From Hemicentrotus pulcherrimus (lineage: Eukaryota > Echinodermata > Echinoidea > Camarodonta > Strongylocentrotidae), in assembly GCA_003118195.1 (NCBI GenBank), contig BEXV01001532.1, positions 14,443 through 30,726 of the forward strand: a stretch of DNA of 16,284 nt. Direction: 5' to 3'. Position 1 is the stretch's first letter. Every line of letters starts with the position of its first letter. The translations under genes and the position numbers were made by a program. Below, piece after piece: positions 1 to 8,451 of the stretch. The notes beneath the pieces were generated by a model, which did no database searches, was not told where the DNA came from, and worked only from the letters and a program-made list of their open reading frames with translations.

Positions 1-280
1 GCAGCATAATTACCCTGGCTTTAGCAGTGCAGCTGTTACGCGCGCTGCGTTTCAAGGAATAAATTCCTACCAGGTACCCATTTACTTCACCTGGGTGGAG
101 TGTGGCAAAATGTAGATCAATGTCTTGCAAAAGGACATTAGTGCAGCGGCGGGACTCGAACCGCAGACCTTGTGATACTCAAATAGCTCAATTTCTCTTC
201 TTATGCTTGTAGTATTTTAGAAACTAACTTATTCAAATAGCTCAATACGCAAGTGTCAAATATCATTATTAGACCACATC
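1..280 (-). mobile_element. tRNA-derived SINE copy 1 (runs off the window start)
   Basis: Read on the minus strand, 152..162 is a perfect pol III B box (GGTTCGAGTCC) in a T-arm-like context. It is followed by a body that matches the copies at 7677 and 13771 around the CCAGGTACCCATTT block and its CACCTGGGTGG continuation. The A-box side (near 270..277, compare copy 3) is split from the B box by about 54 extra bases bounded by a 14-bp direct repeat (179..192 and 233..246). The 3' end is cut by the window edge. This is a SINE relic, not a functional tRNA gene: the anticodon arm and acceptor pairing are not recoverable. Confidence 0.7.
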
Positions 281-2254
281 ATAATTATCGCCAAGGAAAT
301 GTAAGACTTTCAGGAAAATGGTCATCTTATACGTTCCTTATATTGTCAAATTGAAATATAGCCCGCATTACACGGTTCTTAATGTATCTGTAGAAGTGAC
401 TTTTATCAAAGCTTTTCCCTTATCGTGAGGGGGTACCTGGATTTTCATTAAATGGAATTACTGAATGACTTTTATTATGATGGGGAAATGAGGATAATGT
501 CGGATATCAATGTTCAGGGGCGTCTCTCCCCGCGGGCTACAATGAATTTGCACCCGTCTCTCTTCCGCCCAAACATATTTACATAATGTACAAGCGAGGA
601 AAGAAGAAAAAGCACTTTCATTGTAGTCAAGTTGTTGGCTTCGTCATCATAATATACATGATAAGACACAAACATTTGACTGTTAAAATTCATCTTGCAT
701 TAAGTTTTTGCGAGCGAGCAAAAAACAACACTTTTTTGAATACCAAAAGTGTTGTAGCATTGTGAAAACACACTAGCAATCAAAAATAGTATATTCAGGC
801 AAATTGTTGCATGATTATGATGAAACTTAGGCACCTGGTTTAGCTGGCTATTTAAATATCATATTCGGGCATCTCGCTTCCAGAATATAAGGCGACGATT
901 GCCCGAATTTTGGAAAAGAAGGGGAGCCCCAGCCCCACCCCATCCTTATGACTGCAATATAGGGGTAGAGCTGGCGATTTAGAGCATAGTTTTATATTCT
1001 TCCTTCAATATTGAGAAAGATTAACGGACTCTGTGCAGGAATATGTAGTACAATAATTTAGCAAGGTAACCGAAAGTATATGGGTTTATCTCAAATGCCA
1101 TTTCAGTATATTAAGGCGCATAATTTAACAAGAGGTTGGTCAAAATTATATATTACTGAGCAAAGCAATTGCAAAATTGTTTAACTGCTTTACAAAAATT
1201 ATATCCTATATTGGGGCGCGAAATTGAAACAAGGACATGCAAGACAGTAAGCGAGGCTATCGAGCTTTACAGCATTTCAAAAGTCTTCAACCCTTAAAAA
1301 TTAAAATATGCCTTTATTGCGATTTACCCTAGGTTTATATTTGGGCTACATAATTCTTAATGATCATCATTTTCTTCATTTTCTCTCTCTCTTTTGCATT
1401 GTTTTTTCCAATTGCAAGTGCCGCCTGGGGCGCGTGCCTCCTGTCCCCTAAGTACGCCCTGCCTATATTCTTGAGCTTTTAAGAACAAGTTAAAACAAAT
1501 TTGTCTCTACAAATTACAAATACTTATTTCTTTACTAATTTAGCTTCTACATTTGTCGATTCCTATCCAATTTTGTTATTCCTAGAAATGTGCCAAATAT
1601 TGCTTTTGATATTTTAAAAAAGGTTGAAAATATTTGGAATGCTAAATCGAAGCAACTGGTTTTCAAGTGGGATTTTGTTCAGGTATTTACGATTTCATGC
1701 AAATTTCAACATGTTTTCTATTCCACCCCTTTTCTTATTAGGGAATAAGATGGTCGTTTCCGTCCTTTGGATCCGATTTCGATATGATATTTGCTGGAAA
1801 GATACAGTAGATAAGTTGCGAGATACAATAACTACATCTAGTCACATGAGGGGTATAGTTCACATCTTGATATTGTCAATAAAACGTTCGTTATTCAGGT
1901 AAGTCATCAAATTGCGCTTGGAAAGACTCAAATATTGTTATGGTCAAAGATATGATTGATGTCTTTTAATAATTTATGTTAGATTCATATCGATGGCGGC
2001 TCCCAAGGAAACCAAGGAATTATAAGCTCCCTTTTATAAAAAAAAATAAAAGGTTGCTCCTAACCATATGCCTTGCTAAGCGAGTGAAGGGAGTCTGACA
2101 AGGCTGTTGAAAATCATCTTGCAAGGAAAGGGCGAAATCTACCCTATCCCCTTTTCTGACAATCCTCTATCAGCCCTGTTATAATTTCCCCTTAAAACAC
2201 GAAGCATCAAATTGAGCGAGATGGCTCAATGAAGCCCCTTATGAAGACGCTTAC
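281..2254. other. AT-rich stretch with no recognised gene
   Basis: No long open frame with coding character on either strand. It contains small inverted repeats (for example ATTCGGGCA at 863..871 against its complement at 900..908). A 92-codon plus-strand open frame at 1624..1902 ends over a strong donor-like CAGGTAAGT but has no protein-like composition. Confidence 0.6.
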
Positions 2255-2424
2255 CATCGACTCCCCGGACCACGAGGGGTTGACCCTGCCATACTTCCGC
2301 CGAGTTTGCGGCAGTCGAGTCTGTAAATGCTAGTACGCGACTGCCGCGGACTTTGTCTCTTTTTCTGATCAGCACTTTATAGTCATTGTCTCTAGACGAG
2401 AATTTTCTGCGAACTATGTAATAG
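2255..2424 (-). CDS. Weak candidate exon, unknown product
   Basis: On the minus strand a 56-codon open stretch lies between a good acceptor (TTATTCTTCAG) and a donor (GATG|GTAAGC), entering in phase 2 and leaving in phase 1. It is clearly more GC-rich than its surroundings and translates to a mixed, protein-like sequence with segments such as YKVLIRKRDK and GSRVLAFTDS. I recognise no family. No partner exon was found, and the segment also contains a 10-bp inverted repeat (2308..2317 and 2338..2347), so a repeat relic is an alternative. Treat as a hypothesis. Confidence 0.22.
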
Positions 2425-3160
2425 CTGAAGAATAACCACCGTACTCATCCGATAAGAATGAATTATTATTAGTTAATTGTCCTGAATATCGAATCGATTT
2501 GATTTGCCCAGCCCAACAACCCATGTGAGGTAAATGGAATGCAGACAAAAATTAATGCTTCCAGCACCTGTCATTGTAGTTTGGCTAAAGCCGGGATAAT
2601 ATTTTGATTATGCTACCCTGGGTAACAAGACGTAGTATTATTACTAATATTATTAATAGTAGAAATAATATTATCATTATTTATTAAAACTTTGTTAATC
2701 TGCCTATTTAACAATATAATGATATCAGCACTAATGATCTCTGGTATGTCTACGGTTGTAATTTGTGTCACTGTGTTTCTATACCAAAGCCTATACCATT
2801 CTGTACTCATGTTCTATAGTGTGTTGTTTTTATTCTTGAGTTTTTATTTTGTATAAATTGATAGTACATGTATGTTAGTTGATGTTATATTGATGTACAT
2901 GATCAATAAAATTCTTCAAAGTATATTTTGCATGTTTTTGTTTAAAGCCGGTTTAATATACTTGTATCTTGATTTCAATTCGGAGTGAAACTCAGGTAAG
3001 TTTGGAACCTCGTTCTGAATAATGGTTAGTGCTTGAATTTGGATATGTTAATAGGTTAGTTGCAGCAATTTCTCCTCAACATATAAGACGGTTTATGCAA
3101 ACCATAGAATCGAAAGAGGAAGGGCAACAGTGAGAAGGGGGGGGGGACAGAGTGAGAGAG
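2425..3160. other. AT-rich intergenic stretch
   Basis: Contains ATT/AAT-rich simple sequence near 2635..2690 and a G run at about 3138..3147. A possible plus-strand AATAAA lies near 2904. I see no gene. Confidence 0.6.
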
Positions 3161-3193
3161 GAAAAGACCATGGACCTGGGTCCATGAAAAGAC
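3161..3193. repeat. Perfect palindrome bracketed by an 8-bp direct repeat
   Basis: GAAAAGAC at 3161..3168 and again at 3186..3193 flank CATGGACC-TG-GGTCCATG (3169..3186). The 8-bp arms are perfect. The structure looks like a tiny insertion with a target duplication, but it is short enough to have other origins. Confidence 0.6.
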
Positions 3194-3270
3194 ACACCAG
3201 AGAGTGAGAGGCTAACCGATAAAGACGTGGTCACGAAACTATAGTGTCAAATATCGCCACTGCTGCCGCA

Positions 3271-3377
3271 GCCCTCCTGGCCTCTTGTCGATGGCCCTCG
3301 CTTTTTTGGAGTCCGTAAAAATCTGGCAAGCGAAAAAAACAAAAGCGAGGGCCATCGACAAGAGGCTACCGCCCTCC
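3271..3377. repeat. Perfect 26-bp inverted repeat with 35-base loop
   Basis: Arms at 3280..3305 and 3341..3366 are exact reverse complements over 26 bp and separated by 35 bases. GCCCTCC occurs as a direct repeat just outside (3271..3277 and 3371..3377). The region is not part of any recognised gene. A transcript across it would fold into a stable hairpin of about 87 nt. A small inverted-repeat transposon remnant or a template-switch event are both possible origins. Confidence 0.9.
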
Positions 3378-3510
3378 GCACTCCATACGCCAAAGGTGAA
3401 ACTGAATGTAGAGTGAATGACTACGAAGCACAGCGCCCTCAGCTTAGATGAATTATTAAAGATTCATCGGTTTGGACGCTGTGGGTTTGGATGGCTAATA
3501 CCTATTATAC

Positions 3511-3908
3511 CTCACTCTCTCTCCCTTTCTTCCTCTTTTCCTCTCTCTGTCACTCTCTGTCGTTTCTCTCCCTCATCTCTTTCTCTCTCAGTTCTCTCTC
3601 TCACAATTCTCTCTATCACCCATTCTCTCCCTTTCTCTTAATCTCTCTCTCTCCCTTTCTCTCTCTCTCTCTCTCTATGTCCCTCTGTCTCTTTCCCTCT
3701 GTCTGTCTCTCCCTCATCTCTTTCTCACTCGTTTCTCTTTCTCATCTCTCTACTCCCCTCTCTATCGCTCCCTTTCTTTCTCTCATCTCGCTAACCCCCT
3801 GTCTCTCCGTGTCTCTCTCTGTCATGTCTCTCCATCATCTCTCTCTCTCTCCCTCTCTCTATCCCCCTCTCTCTCTCTCCCTCTCTCTATCCCCCTCTCT
3901 CTCTCTAC

Positions 3909-3940
<32 letters not shown>

Positions 3941-3942
3941 TT
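3511..3942 (+). repeat. CT-rich simple repeat tract
   Basis: About 430 bp of imperfect (CT)n with interspersed CCC and TTT, nearly pure pyrimidine on the plus strand. The two overlapping Ser/Leu-rich open frames here (3417..3641, 3491..3961) are products of the repeat and not genes. Confidence 0.95.
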
Positions 3943-5034
3943 ACCACTTTCCTTTACATGAATTAAAAAATTACTCGTATAAAATGAAGACCGAAACAAT
4001 TATACGAAAATTAGAGATCGAGAAGAAAGAGGAATAAAGAGAAATTAAACGCATTTACTAAAAAAAAATCTTTAAAAAAAGATACAATGACACACAAGAA
4101 TTTGAATAACAAAAAAAATCTTAGTTTAAATTAAAGGTGCATGGCCACATTTTCTCCAAAGTTTTCATGATTATATGAATGCTTATATAATAACTTGTAA
4201 ATATACACTCCGACGATATTTCAGAAATATAAGGTTAGTGCAGCGCAAAGAGGCAGAGTCATGCAATGGTGCAATGATTACTTGATCGGACATTTTTAAG
4301 CCATTATTTTCGATTTGTTTTTCTTCTGATGATGATAAATGCATTTTTTTTTGGTGGTTATTCAATATGAAGATTTGTGTAGACTACTTTGACAATAACT
4401 TTAAGGGTATCCCCAACTACCTTTGAAATAAGTTAATGTGTATGAAAGCAGAAACATACGATAAATTCATTACATCGTTCTTTTTCTCATAATATACCCA
4501 AGGTGATTTGCAATGCAGAGTCCATGTACTGTTTCTAAATAGTTGATAATCTACATGAACTACATGGATAGGTTTTGCATTGCAGAAGGAAATATATAAT
4601 TAATGATTGTCGTTATTATACCGATTCTGTTTCAGAAAACAAACATAGTAATCAAAGTATATTATGATGAAACTGACATTACTAAAGAACGAAAGATAAA
4701 TCTGATTAGATCAGAGTGAACAATTATTATCTATACATTACACGTTACCAATCCGTTTTGCCGTTTATCCATTGCAGTGCATGAAAATATGTACAATATC
4801 GTAAACAAGTGTTAGTTCTTAAAAGAAATGCTCTGTTAGGAAGTATTTTATGTGTTTTTACCAGGAATATAATATCTGCATCGTGAGTTGTACCCGGCTG
4901 GCATTGGAAGAAAAAAAAAACAGTGCACGACATGACCTATAGTCAATAAGGGAAGCTCAAACTAAAGAAAATGATCTAAAAGGGGATTAAAGTCACAGTT
5001 TAATGGTTTTTGGATAGAGCATTTTCGTCTCTAC
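3943..5034. other. AT-rich intergenic stretch
   Basis: Only short minus-strand open frames (4183..4365, 4745..4933) without recognisable domains. I see no repeat or RNA gene. Confidence 0.6.
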
Positions 5035-5546
5035 TTATTTAAAAAAAAATTGTTTTCTTCTTTGATTCCCGATGCATGTCGCTCTATTGACATAGTGCCA
5101 AAGGCACTTAGGTCCACGATAGTCTTCTGGCGCAGACTCCAGTTTTACACTTAAACCAAAGTCCACAATGTCGTGAAGTCCAGTGTAACTATGTAAGTTT
5201 CTGTTTCTGGCATTGTCAAAAGAAACGGCTACAGCGAGCCTACAGGTCATGTCATGAAGGCAGAGATATGACAAACTCTTTTCAAAACTCAAAGTAAAGT
5301 AGAGTTTTCCAGTTCCATGCGGAAAAACAATTCAGATGGATCTGGAATTAAATCAAAACAAATAGTTACAAATGAGAAAACGAAATTAACGTCACTGAAA
5401 GAATAAAGAAAAGTAGTAGGATGTACAAAGACGTTTATAGAAGGAGCTCGCACCTTTGAATGTTTGAAACAGACAGATGGCGCCATACAAGTGCTGTGTT
5501 TCATCATCATCAAAATATCACTCATAGGAAACTTCTTTCCTTTCAT
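5035..5546 (-). other. Ambiguous coding-like patch, possible decayed exon
   Basis: Two 85-codon minus-strand frames abut here (5289..5546 and 5035..5292). The second has mixed, protein-like composition with segments such as MTCRLAVAVSFDNARNRN and ESAPEDYRGPKC. Extending it 5' in frame gives GKLYFTLSFE, which is faintly like the opening strand of a C2 domain. The open frame is closed upstream by a TGA with no acceptor in between, so an intact exon is not supported. A frameshifted gene relic or chance are both possible. Confidence 0.18.
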
Positions 5547-5967
5547 ACAGGGTTTAAAAGTACATGTCTAGTAGTGAGTAGTAGATAAATACAGTGTAGA
5601 TAGAACTAGAAAGGGTAATTCAAGTATTATCACGTAGCATCCGAAGCAAAGCTTAGACTACATGTACTAACCTTGATCGAATCCTTATCAACTTTCAATT
5701 ATTTCTTATAGAATGAGAGTTCTCAAAATTGGATTCGATCCAAATTACAAATTTCATATCGTATTTACATAGGCCAGCTATGAAAATAACAAAGCAAACA
5801 AATATATAAATTGGTACATAGAACTGTCGAAACACAAACATTACTTTAAATATTAGGCCTAGTGTACGTACTGAAGCAATCTGATTGCTCTCTAGATCAT
5901 AATCATTAGCTTTATAACTTAATATGTTTGTCCATTGTTTCTGTTTCCACAGCAGAGATTCTTTTCC
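5547..5967. other. Intergenic stretch downstream of the receptor gene
   Basis: AT-rich DNA just past the receptor poly(A) signal on the gene strand. No gene or repeat seen. Confidence 0.6.
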
Positions 5968-5973
5968 TTTATT
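5968..5973 (-). promoter_or_regulatory. Poly(A) signal AATAAA of the SRCR receptor gene
   Basis: The plus strand reads TTTATT, which is AATAAA on the gene strand. It lies about 67 bp downstream of the receptor stop codon, giving a short 3' UTR. A 13-base run of T on the plus strand lies between the stop and this signal, so cleavage-site placement is approximate. Confidence 0.6.
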
Positions 5974-6039
5974 TTTTTTTTTTACAAAATCGTTTTTGTT
6001 TGTTCACTATTTTAATCATTTGTAAGGATTGTTTTTTGT

Positions 6040-7068
6040 TTACAATCGCGTATCAAACACACCAATGTCTTCATCAGTCATGCCCATTTTGGAGTGAGCT
6101 TGTTGATCCATCAGCACGCTCTCATTCTCATCTTCGGCAACGTCTTCATTTTGAATGGAGTCGTCATTATGTCTGAGCTCGGGGTTATCGTTGGCTACGA
6201 GCTCGAGGTAATCGTTTTCTCCGAGCTTAGTGTTGTCGTTGTCTACGAGCTCGGCGTTTTTAACGAGCTCGGCGTTGTCGTTGTCTATGACCTCGAGGTA
6301 ATCACTTTCTCTGAGCACGGGGTTGTCGTTGTCTACGATCTCGGGGTTTCTGTTGGCTACGGGCTCGAGGTAATCGTTTTCTCCGAGCTTAGTGTTGTCG
6401 TTGTCTACGAGCTCAGCGTTTTTGACGAGCTCGGCGTTGTCGTTGTCTATGACCTCGAGGTAATCACTTTCTCTGAGCACGGGGTTGTCGTTGTCTAAGA
6501 TCTCGGGGTTTCCGTTGCCTACGGGCTCGAGGTAATTTTTTTCTCCAGGCTCAGTGTTGTCGTTGTCTACGAGCTCGGCGTTGTCGTTGTCGTTGTCTTT
6601 GATCTCGCGGTAAACGTGGTCATCGAGATCGTAACTCTCTTTGTTAAAGTGAGCTCTTCCCTGTTCATCAATCGTTACGATTTTGCTCTCTTTCTCGTCA
6701 TGCATGTCTATGCCTTCACCAAGGGTCAATTTGACATCGTCATAAACATGGATATCGTCATAATCACGGATATCGTCATAAACATGGATATCGTCCTTGT
6801 TTTCTTCGGTTGTCATGGATACGGCGACATGGTCTCCCTCCGTAGATGGCTTCTGTTCATCTTGAGAGCTAGAGTCTCCTTTATTACCGGTTCCTGTAGG
6901 TACTCCGTTGGGCTCTTTCGTTTCATCGATGTTGGGAAGGACACCGTTGGTTCCACTAGCATCAGACGACGTACCGAACCCGGCAGGGGGATTTTTCGGC
7001 GCGAAGATGAACATATTTGGGTCAATATCCGAGATGGAATCTTGCCTGGTATCTGTTTCACTTTTAAG
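6040..7068 (-). CDS. Cytoplasmic tail exon with stop codon of the SRCR receptor
   Basis: The last exon follows acceptor TTTTACAG in phase 0 and encodes 342 residues ending in TAA. The frame opens with LKSETDTRQD, in phase with the TM exon. The tail is acidic and low in complexity, with many Asp-Asn runs. Tyrosines lie at exon residues 97, 103, 109, 146, 153, 179, 203, 233, 257 and 287. They form three YDD[I/V], one YDLD, one YREI and five YLE[P/V/L] motifs. Two of the YLE motifs (SDYLEV) meet the ITIM-like pattern [S/I/V/L]-x-Y-x-x-[V/I/L]. Residues 164-298 are a 54-residue tandem repeat. The last four residues, DTRL, fit a class I PDZ ligand. The exon is certain as coding; the signalling role is inferred from motifs. 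Antisense open frames here are shadows of the repeat. Confidence 0.9.
   Translation of the reverse strand, partial: LKSETDTRQDSISDIDPNMFIFAPKNPPAGFGTSSDASGTNGVLPNIDETKEPNGVPTGTGNKGDSSSQDEQKPSTEGDHVAVSMTTEENKDDIHVYDDIRDYDDIHVYDDVKLTLGEGIDMHDEKESKIVTIDEQGRAHFNKESYDLDDHVYREIKDNDNDNAELVDNDNTEPGEKNYLEPVGNGNPEILDNDNPVLRESDYLEVIDNDNAELVKNAELVDNDNTKLGENDYLEPVANRNPEIVDNDNPVLRESDYLEVIDNDNAELVKNAELVDNDNTKLGENDYLELVANDNPELRHNDDSIQNEDVAEDENESVLMDQQAHSKMGMTDEDIGVFDTRL
6175..6579 (-). repeat. In-frame 162-bp tandem repeat inside the tail exon
   Basis: Units lie at 6418..6579, 6256..6417 and a half unit at 6175..6255. Each full unit encodes 54 residues starting AELVDNDN and carries two YLE motifs spaced 24 and 30 residues apart. 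The second and third units are closest to each other (both TKLGENDY). The first is more diverged (TEPGEKNY). The length is a multiple of three, so copy-number change keeps the frame and only alters the number of tyrosine motifs. Confidence 0.95.
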
Positions 7069-7434
7069 CTGTAAAATAAGTATTGAAGAAAAAAATTTAA
7101 AGTACTATATCAATAGGTTATTCTCCTGTATCAGTTTAATTAATATGTTATCATCATATGATCGAAAAGCTGATAATGCAACTTGTCCACAATGATTTAT
7201 TTAGAAACTATGTTATGTTATGTGATGTGATATGAGTGGTTATTACAGAAATTTTAAAAACAATTATTGGAAAGTGGCCAAGCAGTATGGTAACAACGAG
7301 ACGTCATTTCTATTCACCTAGTCGACCTAGACCCATCAATGCACTACAGGGTGGAACAGATCTACCTTTCCCCAGTATCATATATGGAAGAAAACGATGG
7401 GAATAACCGAAGCAAACAAATCTTGGCAACTTAC
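7069..7434 (-). other. Intron between TM and tail exons
   Basis: A 366-bp intron with donor GTAAGT and acceptor TTTTACAG. It is AT-rich and I see no repeat in it. If it were retained, the frame would run 19 codons past the TM exon to a stop at 7378..7380, giving a receptor without the long tyrosine tail. Confidence 0.8.
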
Positions 7435-7616
7435 GTTGGAAGTGGTACTGAGGACCTTACTCGCAGCGGCATACACGTCCGTTTCATCTACCTCTCGTTT
7501 CTTCCAACACGGTCTACATTTACAGTTGAGACTAAAGATACAGCACATTATGATGACCAATCCAAACCCAACACCGATACCAGCGATCGCTCCCTTTGAT
7601 AGCTCTTCCGTTAACA
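7435..7616 (-). CDS. Transmembrane and juxtamembrane exon of the SRCR receptor
   Basis: The exon is 182 bp, entering in phase 1 after acceptor CATACAG and leaving in phase 0 at donor CAAC|GTAAGT. Residues 9-30 form one hydrophobic helix rich in spaced glycines (GAIAG, GIGVG, GVGFG), the GxxxG type associated with helix-helix packing. A basic, Cys-rich stop-transfer segment follows (NCKCRPCWKKRE), which orients the C-terminus to the cytosol. The two cysteines at the end of the helix and three just after it are candidate palmitoylation sites (inference). A first tail tyrosine lies in TDVYAAAS. The stalk between SRCR 2 and the helix is only about eight residues, so the second SRCR domain sits close to the membrane. 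Confidence 0.9.
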
Positions 7617-7676
7617 CTGTATGATAAAAGCGAAATGACGACTTACAGCATAGATTTAGTGAAAAGATAATAATGA

Positions 7677-7812
7677 TAATTAGGTCTTATTGGCCCAGAG
7701 TAGCTACATTAGTATCAAGACTTCTCTTACCGCGGGCAGGGCTATGTTTATTACATAATCATTGCCAGGTATTCATTAACACCTGGCTGGAGAGGGACAC
7801 AATAATGCGACC
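7677..7812 (-). mobile_element. tRNA-derived SINE copy 2, 5'-truncated, intronic
   Basis: It aligns by eye with the copy at 13771..13960, sharing the 3' end (AAT[T]AGGTCTTATT, then AGAGTAGC) and the CCAGGTA block with CACCTGG just after it. The tRNA-like head with A and B boxes is missing, so it is truncated at its 5' end. It lies in the intron between SRCR 2 and the TM exon, in the sense orientation of the receptor gene. Confidence 0.7.
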
Positions 7813-8187
7813 CTCATCAAGATACCACAGTGTTCCACGTTGTTGCTCAGTGTATCAAAATAATGGCAGTATTGTTTCTTAACAATTCTAACCATCATTA
7901 TTAGTGATATTATTTAGAACACAATGTGTAATGATAATGATCTGCTAAATCAGAAATAACATATTAAAAACTCAATATATATAGAGATGCGGCATGCAAG
8001 ATTTTCCTCGTTCCTTAAAAATTTAGTGCCAAACCTTTTTAACATCTTAATCATCATCGCCTCACAAAGATTTATAGATTTATCATAAGACATGGACATG
8101 TTACACGTTCTATTGTGCCCACTTAGGATGGTGATCCAAAATTTGCTCTGGCGATAATAGCCCCGGAATTTATCTCGTCAACGTTAT

Positions 8188-8205
8188 AGGGTTAGGGTTA
8201 GGTTA
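8188..8205 (+). repeat. Short TTAGGG-like stretch
   Basis: About three units of the TTAGGG telomere-type hexamer (AGGGTTAGGGTTAGG), followed by degenerate GGGTT motifs to about 8230. It lies inside a receptor intron and is too short to indicate a former chromosome end. A chance or microsatellite origin is likely. Confidence 0.5.
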
Positions 8206-8451
8206 CGTGTCGGGTTCAGGGTTAAAGTTAAGAATTGTAAGTGAAGAAAATTCCGTGGAGCAATTTTCGTTACCTTAGCGTGTTTCGTACAATTACTAGG
8301 GATTCTTTTTTGAGACGCTTAATCATGTTGTAACACTGCAGAACGTGAAGTCATTCTGAGATCATCTGATGCTGAACATCTCTGAATAACAGGTATACTG
8401 CCTGTAAAGACACCAGTACGAGCATTTACATAATTTGCTTCAAAGCCTTAC

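Larger units (their letters stand above)
7617..8451 (-). other. Intron between SRCR 2 and TM exons
   Basis: An 835-bp intron with donor GTAAGG and acceptor CATACAG. It holds the 5'-truncated SINE at 7677..7812 and a short telomere-like stretch near 8188; the rest is AT-rich without recognisable features. Read-through past the donor meets a stop at 8426..8428 after eight extra codons. Confidence 0.8.

Noticed and set aside
1624..1902. Plus-strand 92-residue frame ending over CAG|GTAAGT
   Set aside because: The donor is consensus-perfect and an acceptor-like TTGTTCAG lies at about 1675-1682, but the translation has no domain or coding bias and no partner exon was found.
3417..3961. Ser/Leu-rich plus-strand open frames
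   Set aside because: Translation of a CT simple repeat; no non-repeat coding sequence.
5035..5292. VDFGLS resembling a kinase DFG motif
   Set aside because: No HRD-like loop, glycine loop or APE segment in any nearby frame; chance three-residue match.
6094..7195. Plus-strand frames of 95-152 residues opposite the receptor tail
   Set aside because: Antisense shadows of the tail repeat. The minus frame is phased with three other exons and has domain logic.
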